Shown here piece by piece: positions 13,874 through 25,549 of a DNA stretch of 64,000 nucleotides; within the stretch, counting starts at the first letter, position 1, and each line of letters begins with the position of its first letter. The notes below the pieces were generated by a model. That model searched no databases, was not told the origin of the DNA, and saw only the letters and a list, made by a program, of their open reading frames with translations. Origin of the DNA: Phoronis australis (Eukaryota > Phoronida > Phoronidae); contig NMRA01000239.1 of the NCBI GenBank assembly GCA_002633005.1, forward strand, positions 500,592-564,591, read 5' to 3'. The position numbers and the translations under genes are program-made.

Positions 13874-15355
13874 GCTTAAAGAGCTATAGGAAACTAGCAC
13901 TTTTATGATTTTATATATTTTTAATGAAGCGAAAACAAAACAATAGTTTAGAAAGATATAGCAATTTTTTGAGATTTTGTCTTGAGCTTTTATATCATTT
14001 GAAATTTTAGTGGTCACGTGGCTTTGCTATGAATGAACCTTTCTTTTTTGATAAATTGTCCTAAAAGCAAGATCAATTGGTCTAATTAGTAACAGATTGG
14101 AATGAAGACAAAAATCAAATTCTACAAAATATATATTTTTCAGAAAATGTATACATGTACTTCTGCTGAGTTGAACTATTTACTGTACTAGATGTTTAGG
14201 TAAAATAATGAACAGAAATGTCAGTGAGGTAACTTTAAACGATTAAATCTGGTTGCAAATGACAATGAAATGCATCCCGTCTTCAATTAAAGTTTGATTA
14301 CATGATCTTTCACTTGATTTCAAGTACTTGAAAAACGCCCTTCCACCTCCTATGGCAAAATTCCTGACCTCAACTATGCTTAACACACATTTTTAGATAC
14401 CATTGGGAAATACATAATTACTGACACAGGATTTTGATTTGAAAAATCACATAAAAATGTAGTTTTGGTTTCAAACCAATGAAAACACTCCAAGCCTTTC
14501 CTCTTTAAAAAATCGTGAAAAACCAAAACAGTCGACGTTTTGCAATAAATGCGTGAAACTTTTGAATCTGTGACAATTCATCTTTGATAGACGAGCTAAA
14601 TTGTTATGTAAAGAAATGCCCTCGCTGCATAAAAATGTAGGTACTCTCAATAAAGGATGAATGGCTTTACCGAGAACAAACCATTTCACACTGTGAGAAA
14701 CATTCATAGGCGTATGAACTTGAAGCTTTGAAAAATCGAAAAGAAAACGGACAACTTTTGCGTTTTCAAGCAAAAAATTTTGGCAACTTTTTCTTAAATT
14801 GTCAATTGCCGGGACTTTTTAATTGATTGGGGCATTTTTAACGTTTCTCCCGAATCAGGTGCAGCTGTTGCATACAATTCAACACTGATTCAGTTGTGAG
14901 AATCTCCGTAACAAGTTGTTAATAGGGGTAAACTTAAAGTGGGGGTCGTAGCATCAGTTTTTCCGTTACAGCAGCCAAATAATGTTGAATTTCCATGGGT
15001 TATTGAAAATCCACTTTTAAACAAATTGGTGATTTCAATCATTTTCAAAGCATATTATTTCCGTGGCACGATGTTGTTTTAGCTAAATCAACGTCACACA
15101 TGAATTTGCCAGTTAACCCTAAAACGCGATAAAACCATGATCTCGTTTGCCCTTAAAATTCCAATTTAGCGCGTCACCACAAATATAGTGTTTACATTTG
15201 TATTGATGCTTATTGTAATGTTTAGTGTGACTGCCTTGCAAAATTTGATAACGCGTGATTAATGTAAACATTTCAAGCAAAATCAACATTTTTCAACTTC
15301 ATGACATTTTAACCGAAGTAAAAAATAACAGTCAAATAGGTTATATGATCTGAGA
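13874..15355. other. intergenic stretch, no gene recognised
   Basis: A 100-codon minus frame at 14471-14773 begins with ATG but matches nothing I recognise and has no supporting splice context. Confidence 0.35.
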
Positions 15356-15359
15356 CATT

Positions 15360-15575
15360 TCGGATATAGATACAACTATAAGTGTTCCTTGGCATTGAGT
15401 CAAATGTAGTTCATTTTCATCGTTGACCCACTCACCAAGTGACAACTGCCTCCTTGTTGCAACCACATTCGAAAATGATTAAATACATGGACAATAAAGG
15501 GAAAATTTGACGCGATCATTTGCGGCGTCAACATGCAGACGGTGAACATAAATTGAACATCTTTTTTAGGGACTT
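15360..15575 (+). repeat. dispersed repeat, copy 2 of 2
   Basis: It is collinear with 9960-10145 apart from ~45 extra bases near 15490-15535 (tggacaataaagggaaaatt ...). It is non-coding. Confidence 0.8.
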
Positions 15576-15609
15576 CCTACTCGTATCATTAATACTAAAA
15601 GAGCCCGTC

Positions 15610-15848
15610 GCATGCATGCACCCACCCTAAAATATAGGGGGTTCGAATTTTTGGACATGAGGACTTTTTACTGAAAGAAATCAACGAGGACTAAAAAAAG
15701 AAAAAAAAAACGGGGCCACTAGGTTCAGGCCCACGGATTGTGCATCCGAGCCGTGGGTTTTATGGACTTTTGTCTCGTTTACTCGGACATTTTGTTTCAC
15801 TGTGGCGGACCGATCGAGCCCCCCGAGCCCCCCCCCCTGGGTGCGCGG
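15610..15848 (+). mobile_element. G-rich inverted-repeat MITE, copy ii
   Basis: The outer ends are gcatgcaccca and ctgggtgcgcgga. The interior acggggccactaggttcagg, then ttatggacttttgtctcgtt and gtggcggacc, parallels the copy at 34173-34404. ORFs in it are low-complexity. Confidence 0.75.
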
Positions 15849-16029
15849 AAACCAAATGCGTTCAGAGACCTGTCATCTTATGTCTGCGACCAGTAAGTGT
15901 CGCAACACGGCACATTACCGCGCCGTGTGGTTCTTGCTGCCAAGGACAACAAAGATGTAGACATCTGTCATGCTGTTAAGTTTGCACAATACTTCATCGT
16001 GAATAAACCTGATAAGTCCACTCTCTTAC

Positions 16030-16180
16030 ATGGCCGGCGCACCATAAGAGGCTGGGGTCGGGTATAGCCTCACTTATTTCAGTGCGGCGCCGCCCACGGG
16101 CATGGGTCGCGCGTACCATAGGGAGCTGGGCGGGGGGGGGGCTATAGCCCCCAACTTATTTCAGTGCTAAGCCACTCATG
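16030..16180. repeat. gcggcgcagcactgaaa/ggggctata repeat, copy 2
   Basis: gcgcaccataagaggctggg, gggtatagcctcacttattt, cagtgcggcgccgcccacgg and a second half-unit gggctatagcccccaactta mirror 3857-3985. Confidence 0.55.
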
Positions 16181-16279
16181 TCTTCGTAGTGATGCCTAAA
16201 AGTACCAGGCTGAAGGGCTGCTATTCTTGAATTGAAACGCGACCTCAGCAGCCAGATTAAACACTCAAGTTGGTTGTCA

Positions 16280-18676
16280 TCTATTATAAAAAATGCATCG
16301 TTTGCACAAACTCCGTCTCCCCCATTCCACTACAGACCTTCATTGCGCCCCTTTCGGAACAACCTTGGTCCCTGGTATTGGCCAGTTTTGTACTGGCCTT
16401 GGTGACGTCAGTCCGTCGGCTCAACGGCCTGGATGATGTCACTCCGTCGGCTTAATTTCACTCCCTCCGGCTTCCGTCGCGTATAAAATTCATCGGGCCT
16501 ATCGCCGCCAAAATTAATGATGCCTCATTAAAAAAAATTTACTCTTCCTTGAGTAAACTAAATTATTTACCCGGGTGTTGGAAAATTGGCGTTCTTCAGT
16601 TATTCTGATGCTAAAATTGCGATACGTTCTTTGGGCGCCATTGCGTCACCTATTGGCCAATTTCCATGTTCTTCAATGATCAACTGTGAGGTTGCGTACA
16701 TGTCATTTCGTTACAAATTTCAAAACAAACTCTCGAGAGATATCGCAAAATTTTAGAAAATGGCGTGTACATGCGCGTGTCACGAGTATGCACTGTTTTC
16801 AAAACCACGACAGAAAGTTCCTTTATTAGTCAAAAAGCGGACGAATTGCGAAATATAACGTTTATTAGATTTTTTTACTTCTATAAACGACTGTAACGGG
16901 CAAGGTGAGGATCAGTTCATTCCCAGATTCTGCATGCACCCCTGCAGGTTGTTAGCTCTAAGTTACACGACGATCGAGGTGACGAGCTGAGCACCCGGGT
17001 TGTGTGAAATTTCGGTGTCTAACGGAGCTCTACACACGGCTACCTCAGTCGCTGTATGTTGACCATAGTCTTCAAACAGCTAGCTGGCTTTCTACCTCAG
17101 TATGTACATTTATGATGCAACTTGGGTAAATACATCTATATACTGTACTGTGTGTAGGCCTACTATACAATATTTTAAATGCACTCTTTCACTTTGAAGA
17201 ATATCTGATTAACGTACTTAAAAGTTGTGTTACGGCAGGGTCAAATGTTCTGCAAAGAAATTTGGTACTGCCTGGGTAAATTATCCCACCGCCGTAAACC
17301 TCAGTTGCCTTCTAAAATCTGACAGTGACAGAAATTCTGCCTGAAGCTTTGAACACAGTCTCTTCAAGAAAGTACATGTATTCCTGTCTCTTGCGATGAA
17401 CACTAATGTTCACTCTTAGGTGTAGCTATTTCCCCTCGGCGTTTCCCACTAGCTCAGTGCTACCCGTGCGAAATTTCACTCCCTCCGGCTGCTGTCGCAT
17501 ATATAATTCATCGGGCCTGTCGCCCCCAAAATTAATGATCCCTCATTAAAAATTTTTTACTCTTCCTTGAGTAAACTAAATTACCCGGGTGTTGGAAAAT
17601 TGGCGTTCTTAAGTTATTCTGCTGCTAAAATTGCGATGCGCTCTTTGGGTGCCATTGCGTCACCTATCGGGCCAATTTCCATGCTCTTCAATCAACTGTG
17701 GAGGCTGTGTACATGTCATAACAATCGGAAGTGGTTTCATTTCGTTACAATTTTTTACCATTTTAAAAACCAAAAAAAACACAATTTCAGAAAACACTCT
17801 CGAGAGATATCGCAAAGTTTTGGGAAATGGCGTGTACGCGCGCGTGTCACGAGATTGCACTGCCGGCTCAAAACGACGGCAGATAGGATTTTCCTTTATT
17901 ACAAAAGGCGGAGAATTACGAAAAAAAAAACGTTTATTAGATTTTGTTTACTTCTATAAATGGCTGTAACCGGCACTGTGGATGTCTATTCATTCCCAAA
18001 TTCTGCATGCACCCCTGCAGGTTAATAGCTCTAAGTTTCACAACGAGGTGACGAGCTGAGCACCCGGGTTGACATTTCGTTGTCTAACGGAGCTCTACAC
18101 ACGGCTACCTAGCTGTATGTTCACGACATTGTTCATACAGCTAGCTGGCTTTCTACCTCAGTATGTGCAATTATGATGCAACTTTTGTAAATACATCCAG
18201 GGTCGGATCCAGGATTTTGAGTTGAGGGGGGCACGGGCAGAATTTTGCCCTTCAGACATTCGTACCCCCGAAATGCCAAATGGAAGCTGGGAGAATTTCA
18301 TGGGGGCCATGGCCCCCTTGGCCCCCCTCTAAATCCGCCACTGACATCTATTTACTTTGTGTACTATACAATATTTTAAATGCAATCATAGTTTTCATTT
18401 TAAACTGAAAAATATCTGTTTACCGTACTTTGTGTTACGGCAAGGTAATATGTTCTGCTTAGGGGAAGAATCCCAAAGCCGCACACCTTAATTGCCTACT
18501 AAAATCTGACAGGTGACAGAAATTCTGCTTGAAGCTTTAAACACGGTCTCTTCAAGAAGTATTCCTGTCTCTTGCGATGAAAACCCGATCGGTTCACTCT
18601 CAGGTGTACATGTAGCTATTTCCCCTCGGCGTTTCCCACTACCTGCTACCCGTGCTTTTGCACGGGTAACGGCTAG
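16280..18676 (+). mobile_element. Helitron (non-autonomous) with tandemly duplicated body
   Basis: The 3' end is diagnostic: stem acccgtgc-tttt-gcacgggt (18648-18667), then taacgg, then CTAG (18673-18676) followed by a host T. A plausible 5' end is tctattataaaa at 16280, preceded by A. No Rep-helicase gene is present. The body occurs twice: 16455-17470 and 17471-18676, each starting aatttcactccctccggc and ending ctatttcccctcggcgtttcc...tacccgtgc. The junction copy lacks the second stem arm. Long frames at 17567-17969 in the second unit do not resemble known proteins and lie in repeat DNA. Confidence 0.78.
18198..18343. mobile_element. 146-bp MITE inserted in Helitron unit 2
   Basis: Its ends, cagggtcggatccaggattt and aaatccgccactg, are inverted. 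It is flanked by acatc on both sides (18193-18197 and 18344-18348). The corresponding place in Helitron unit 1 (about 17130, aaatacatctata) has no insert. Confidence 0.85.
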
Positions 18677-18770
18677 TATTATTTAAATGTGACTGAGAGC
18701 GACTATTCTGAAAGTTATAATTATTATTAGTGTAAGATGTAGTTCACCCTTGGGAGCCTCCAGATAGTTT

Positions 18771-19713
18771 TGTGGCATCGTCTCAACTTTGAGTATTCGG
18801 ATTCTAAGTTTGGTGCATTTGGGAAGAGTTTATTGGAGTTGAAATGGTTTTGTAATTATCATTTTATTGATCCTTTTAGTAATTTGGCTGATGCTGTATT
18901 TGTTGCTTTCTTGCACAGTTTTATCTTGGTTACGTGGCCTCTATTCTTTGCACAAATTGTACTTGCGTACTTTCAATCAATTTCGAAGTTTCAATTGTCC
19001 ATAAACTGAACGTTTTTCTGCGCAAAGTGAAATAGGATTCCCAAAACTGTCTACTTTGACATACTGACGCATGACCAAAAAAACCTCGTACGTCACATGC
19101 TCTTCATCATCATTTTCTTAGTAGACGAACAATTTACTTAAACATAATAACCGGCAATCAGAAGAACAGTTCGCAAAATGACGCCATTAAATCTTCGTCA
19201 TCAGCAATAATTAACAATAATGTTCCAAATGTATTCCAATCATAAGTCTCGAAGATTTTAATATTGCGTAACAGGAACTAGGGCGGGTCACGGCTACATG
19301 CACATTTACGTACTTGTATAACCCACTGTCAGAAGCCGAGACAAGCTGACAAAGAAAGAAAGGAAGAAAAAAAGAAATAAGCGATCTACTCTACAATACC
19401 CGTTGAAACAATACATTAAACACACCCCGTGTCGTATCTGGTGACAGAACAATCAGTACAGCTTGCGGTGTTACAATCACGGTGTGGTTACACCCTTTTC
19501 CTCTGGATATTTTAGAAACAAGTCTAGAATGTAGTATACTCTCTGGAACCCCGGTCTTAAGGTTACGCGCATGTAGGACCCTTAAACAATGTCCGATTTT
19601 GGCCAATTTTTGTCTCACAAATGGCTGATCATATTCACATGAAACTTTCGTAAACTATGCTTTATATATTGCTCACTGAAACCGTTCTCGGAATTGACTT
19701 CAAAAACTTCCGC
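18771..19713 (+). repeat. ~950-bp duplicated segment, copy 2
   Basis: Second copy of the 12926-13873 segment, starting ~95 bp after the Helitron end. The 79-codon frame at 18770-19009 is interrupted in copy 1, so I do not call a gene. The family is unrecognised. Confidence 0.85.
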
Positions 19714-21060
19714 TAGGTATTGTCAACCATTAAAAGTTTATATTTTCTGAAAGGAAGAAGATGGATGATTCAAAAATATGCTTCTTACCACTGTATCTTT
19801 GGCATGTGACCACATTTTTTAGTCAGTTTTCATGTGCAAGAAAGGCACATTCATAGCAAAATAACCCCCAGCTGATTTTACTGAAACTTTTTTAAATGAA
19901 AACTTTACGTTATATCAACAGGAATTGAGAGCACTTTAATCAATCAATAAGTAAAATTTTCGTGGCTGAAATCTGGTGAAAACTGTTGAATCGCACAGAA
20001 TAGCCACTAAAATATGTTATTAACAGACGAGTTTCAAAATCCGTACTCATGCCGCTTTCGTCCAACATGGCCGACCCGATCCAAAAAAGTGACCCAAATT
20101 TCGCAAAAATTGCAACAAAAACTACAATAACTTTGAAATCTCGGCTTAAACGGATTTTTGATTTTTGTTGAGTAGTATGCATCATCTTTCGGATGATTGT
20201 GTATTATATTTTCAAAACGAAAAAAATTTGGTTTGACCGCCCTTATTATAGAGTCCGCTTTGATGCTAGAGTTAAGGATCAAAACTAGTTACTGGTACGT
20301 GTCGAACTAGCGGCGAAATTGGTGAAAACGAGAAAGGTATTTTGTTTCCAGGCACCAATACTTTCTGGCTCTAAAATTACAACATTTGAAATTAATAAAT
20401 CTAACCAAAAACCAACCATGTTGCACATTTTTGAGGTAAATAATTTTAATTTTATCCACTGTGTTAGTTTTGAACAAAAAAACTACTCTATTTGTCCCAT
20501 TTGACCTTTTAGTCTAGTCAAAAAATCCGTTCGAAGATAACTGGTTCTGGCGTCGTAACCAGTCATAACCAGTATCACACGCAGGCATCGACAACATTTT
20601 GTCAGGCAGTCATGTTCAGTCTCCGGCTGACCTGTTTTGTTATACGGCAGTGATGTTTTAGGAGTGTCGATTCCCTTATCTGGTACGTAAGTCCCAATTG
20701 ATCCCCGTAGGTCTTGTTTTGTGTTGAGTCAGTCCGATTTGGAGGACCGGTGGTCATGTTTTGGGTCTGGCGACCATGTCGTTCCGTGTACATGTAATTA
20801 ATTGACGTTTAAAATGTACACCAATGAAAATGAATATTAAATACCACGCAACATAGCATGATATATCATAATGATAACTCTCTGCAGGTGTTGAACATTA
20901 GCTACTGCACATCATACTAACTCTTCAACCCACGTGTATGAAAAGGCGGCAAAGTCATTGATACTGTGTGTATTAAAGAAGAATGACACCCGATTTAATT
21001 AGTCTTTTTTACCGGCTTAATCGGACTATATCCATATCGCCTCTTATACGGTCGACCTCA
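19714..21060. other. intergenic stretch, no gene recognised
   Basis: AT-rich sequence. The minus frames at 19940-20282 overlap in two registers and look like chance openings. Confidence 0.4.
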
Positions 21061-21062
21061 CC

Positions 21063-21335
21063 TTGCCGAGAGGTGTCGCGTTAAGCTGTGAGGAAGGTGA
21101 GAAACGACTAAGCGACGTCAGTGATTCGTCTGCAGTTAATGCCGCTATATCATGGTGCATCGTTCCGGATTGTCCTAACTATGAAGCTGCGAAGAAAGCG
21201 GGTATATCGTTTTTTCGACTTCCTCGAGAGCCCGAAATGCTTAGGAAGTGGCTCGCAGTACTGAAGAATGAAAGGTACGCTGTTCATAGCAAGTATGAGG
21301 CCGTGAAATATCTCCGTGTATTTCGTCGACAGTGA
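21063..21335 (+). pseudogene. THAP-type zinc-finger relic
   Basis: The frame shows Cys-Ile-Val-Pro-Asp-Cys-Pro-Asn, then Ile-Ser-Phe-Phe-Arg-Leu-Pro-Arg and Arg-Lys-Trp. This is the first half of a C2CH THAP DNA-binding domain, as found in THAP proteins and P-element or Kolobok transposases. The second Cys-x2-His with following Phe is not readable: the frame passes Arg-Val-Phe and stops at TGA (21333). No ATG opens the frame. Probably a decayed transposase or host-gene fragment. Confidence 0.6.
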
Positions 21336-22689
21336 TTTCTCTGACGAATTCCGGCTTACCAAAGAACTATCGATACGTTCCGTTGTCTGTGCATGGTCAC
21401 GGCACTTTTCTAGTATTTCTTGACCAGTGTATTCTTGTTCGAACTGATAGCCTGTGAAACCTAACGGTCCGACCCGTGAAGTCTTCGTCGAATGAGCTCT
21501 TGATTACTGTAGTCGGGATTGGCGCCGGGCGAGTTGCCATATATTCTGCGTTCTGTTTCAAAATGAATCATTCTCATCCTAACCAAGGCTGATATAAAAG
21601 TGAAACAAAGTCTGTCTCATTAGATACAATTTGTAATGCCTTTGCAGTATTGGTGAGTGCCAATGTTGAGAAGCCAGCAATGAATAAACCACTGCGTTAC
21701 CGGCATTTGATGCCGGCAGTAAAGGTAATTGACCGGGCACCCGAGGGCCATGTGAGCGCATGCTAATTCAGTGTTAGCTGACAGAAAGCTGTTGCGAAAC
21801 AATTACTCGATTTTATAAGCTATGGTCACATGTTAGGGGAATCTTTATTTAAAAATACAAATACATTATTCAAACCATTGTTAATGTACAACCTTTGCCC
21901 TGACGTTCTGTGGAAGGATAACCCGACTTCGCAACTCCCGACAAGTAAGTAGATTGTCACACGTTGCCGTCCGGGAATATTGCGTCGACGGCATAATGAC
22001 ATACATACCTACATGTATTTGCCCGGGCGACAGTATTTCCGTCGAGTGAGACAACATCTCACTACAGATTTCAGTTATGCTTAACATCTTGCATTTGTAA
22101 GTCCATGGGAGATACATGTACCTCATCACACCGTGGACATGCGATTGGAGAACATTTATTGCATTAAACAAAGACAAATTAAAAGAATAAAAGCAAGTTC
22201 ACTGAGGCCGCAAAATAAGATTTCTAACCGTGAGAATTCTATGATTTAAGACATCTAGGGCTACAGTGTGTGTACGCCTTAGGTGTTAGAATAGTATAAC
22301 AATGCTCTTAATTTTCATTGTGTGTACATGATTTACATTAAGCCCACCAGTCATCAATGCCATTTCCCTATCGCATCTTCTGACACTTACCCTTTTTGCA
22401 TGTGACTTTGAAAACCCTTTATGGTTTGAGTCAATCGACAGTACATATATGCTGTACTCCACAAACAACTGGACTTAAAAATAGACACTTTGGGGTCCGA
22501 ACCGCTGCTCCATGGACTGTCGCTGTATTCCGCGCCCCGATGTAACTCAACCAGTGCTCCTAAGTTCCCCCGGCCATGATTTCCCCATACCAAGGTTCTC
22601 CTCGTGCTTTGTCTATTCATCGCGAGCCAATGTCATCTGGTGCAAATTAAAATTTAAGTTAAAATCGATGCATTTCCGATTTTTTGGCC

Positions 22690-23045
22690 TGTTTCTCTTT
22701 TTTAATTTCTGGAATGGAAATATTGATAGAACTGTTTCTCCGTTGATCAAAGCTCCGGAAAATAACGATGGAGCTTGACGTGGTGAGCTAGGTGGCTGAT
22801 TCCCTGGAGAATTTGAGCTAAGTCGGTATTGAGAGAAGGTAGAGTCGAGAACGCTGCGAGCAGACAGCTGTGTAACTAAAAACAATAATATTTTAGTTCT
22901 CAATGTAAATAGACTGCATGCATTCATACTTTTGCCCGAGTTTGTTGGGGACGTTATGTCGGCAATTGGTCTATTTCTGATGACCCAGATTAAAATAAAA
23001 AACACCTGAAAATAGCAGCCGGCAGAATCTTCATCGGTAAATCTT
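22690..23045 (-). repeat. diverged direct repeat, copy 1
   Basis: It matches 23700-24140 in order (ccgttgatcaaag; gcgagcagaca; ttagttctcaatgtaaat; gacgttat...ctatttctgatgaccc; aatagcagccggcag). On the minus strand a short ATG frame Met-Lys-Ile-Leu-Pro-Ala-Ala-Ile-Phe meets CAG^GTGTTT, like a small signal-peptide exon. No other exon supports it. Confidence 0.55.
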
Positions 23046-23699
23046 GCTGAAATTTTATAGTTTTTCAAAGCAGTAACTCTGCTATCTCAGGAATGGCACC
23101 TTCAATGAGTGTTGTAGGTAGACCAATCAACTCAGCTGTCGTACATACACTGTACGTATTTACTCCATCAGGAGATTGTACTCCAACCATGGAATACGGT
23201 CTCTACCATTGAATACGGATTGGCTCTACTTTCCCGTATTCAGTGACGTACTTGATGGCACATTCCATGGCCGTGTTTACACATATATGGGATAAATATA
23301 GGTTATTCTACATGCATAGGAATAGTAGTGCCATATCTAATCAAGAATTCATTTCATCTGGGAATTTCCCAACGAGATCGAAATTTACCCCATATGTATG
23401 TATGAACTTATTTACTGTACATCATCGCGGCAATACCTTGTTGCCGTGTGCTCCAGCTTGGAGTTATATATCACGTCATATGTATGCCAAGCACTGTACC
23501 CAAGCCCGTTTGCGACAAGATTATCTGTGAAAATGTTGAAAAAGTTTTATTTCATAATAAATTGATAACAATTTTAAGTTCGTCGGAAAATTAACAATCT
23601 ATTCGCAAATGTAAAAATTGAAACATTCCCCGAATACTGAGTTGTGCGGCAATGCGTCGTTTTAGCTTCGGTGGATTTCTTAGTATTCTTGTTCTAATT

Positions 23700-24140
23700 T
23701 CGTGTCTTAGTTTTTGGACTGTAAATGGTAATTGAAATATTTCCCCATGTTGATCACAGCATTGGAAACTAACGGTAGGAAACAATGCTGATTTGGAGAA
23801 GTTGAGATAAGGAATGTAACCTATCGCAAAAAGCAGATTTTACGCTACGACCGGCAGCGACGGAGAGTTGAGGAAACCTACAAGCAGACGATTGTCTCAG
23901 TAAAAGAACAAACTCAATATTAGGTCGCAGTTTCCTGTAGAGATCTTAGCTCTCAGTGTAGATATGCTGTATGCACCCAAAACGAAACGTTTTCGTTAGT
24001 TTAGAATTAGATTTGGCTTATTTTGTTGACCGTGGATGCTATTTAGCTTGACCTATTTATGATGACTCATATTGAAACTTCAGCGAGGCCTAAAATAGCC
24101 GCCAGATCACCGTGCGCCGGAATTTTCGCCAGTAAATAGA
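23700..24140 (-). repeat. diverged direct repeat, copy 2
   Basis: Partner of 22690-23045, with longer spacing between matching blocks. The short ATG frame of copy 1 is not conserved here. Confidence 0.55.
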
Positions 24141-25298
24141 TTGTACTAAACCCTCTCGACCCACGACCCCCTCGAAATTACCGTGAGTTTTGGCGGTTCC
24201 TCGCACTCTACATTTCACTGACCAGCAGACGAGACGATTACACTCTGCAAGGAACGATATTTGTAAGGTTGGTAGGTTTTTGAGTTGATGTGGTCGCGTT
24301 GTTTTTGTTTTTTTTGTTTTTGGCTTTCAAACTTGCCAAATCGACTGCCTTAATTTCAAAAATAGGGAAAAGCTTGCCGAGCTCACGGACCAACTCATTG
24401 GTCCTACAAGTCAGCGCTTCTTCTAGCTTCAGATCTACTGATCAATCCCACTAGCCTTTGCGCCCCCTAATTTCCGGACATGCGCAATCGTTAAATCGCT
24501 TCGCTTGCAACTCCGCTATTGGATTACTGTCAGTGGCTTTACTTGATTAATGGGCTCCTGCTATAGCTCATTACTTTAATATATCAGCCGTTCTGTGAAT
24601 TTTCAGATTTTAGTTCCATCGTTATTTGTTATTGCTTCGTAGTTAAGAACACTTCTTCTAAACTATGCCCCTGCGCTCATGTATATATGAATTTGACTTG
24701 CCACTCAACAGGTGCACATAGCAATCAAATATGAAACCTGACCAAATAAGTGAAGTTTCATTCTTACTTGATACGTGACGCATAAGTGAACGAGCTAAAC
24801 GTTCAAAATAATAAAGCCATTTTGAGACGCTTCCGCAATCCTTCTAACTACATCATCAAAGGAAATCAAAAGTTACAGCGTTTCCATTTAAGACTAGTAA
24901 CAATCAATTTTACTTACATACGACAACAATATAGGTGCCTAGAACCTGATCCTCCCATCGCCTCAACTTTGAGTCGTGTATCGTCTCATTTACACCAGGT
25001 ATAGCTATCATTTCCAGTCAGTGCACCATTGCCCAATGCACGCGTCGTTCTGTTGACAACTGTTTTAAGTACTGTTCGGATTTCCACGAACCCACTCGTC
25101 AGAATGACATTAGCTCATGCGCAATCGCCGAGAGTTGGTGACTAGACAAGTAAAATGTCGCTAGGTAAAATAGAAACCTAGTGCATTTCTAATCTGGCTT
25201 ACATTTTCCAAATTATTGCAGTGTACCTCACCTTTGGTATTTGGAATCATGCCCAATGAAGCAAAAGATAGTCACAGGGTGGACTTGTCACCAATTAA

Positions 25299-25546
25299 CG
25301 TGCGCGAACCCAGGGGTGGGGGTGGGGGGCTCTCGGGGGCTCGAAGGAGTGGGCAAAAAGGTCCGCCCAGAGAAACAAGAAGTCCGAGAAAACGAGACAA
25401 AAAGTTCAATAAAAAGGCGCAAACGCACAGTTCACAGTTCTGAAGGTGGTACTCCGTTTTTTTTTGTCCCGCCGCTTATTTCTCGGCAAAAGGTTCACTT
25501 CGTCAGCCATTCGAGCCCCCCATATTAAAGGCTGGCTGCGCGCATG
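25299..25546 (-). mobile_element. G-rich inverted-repeat MITE, copy iii
   Basis: This is a reverse-orientation copy. It begins cgtgcgcgaacccaggggt, continues aaaaaggtccgcccagagaa and cgagacaaaaag, and ends ttcgagccccccat ... gcgcgcatgc. Confidence 0.72.
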
Positions 25547-25549
25547 CTT

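Noticed and set aside
14471-14773. 100-codon minus frame with ATG
   Set aside because: No recognisable family, no splice context and no neighbouring exons. Kept only as a note.
17567-17969. 130- and 112-codon overlapping plus frames
   Set aside because: They lie in Helitron repeat DNA, the sister unit does not preserve them, and they have no known domain.
22613-23068. 151-codon minus frame, the longest clean one outside ACE
   Set aside because: It spans a dispersed repeat whose other copy is not open, and composition and residues suggest chance.
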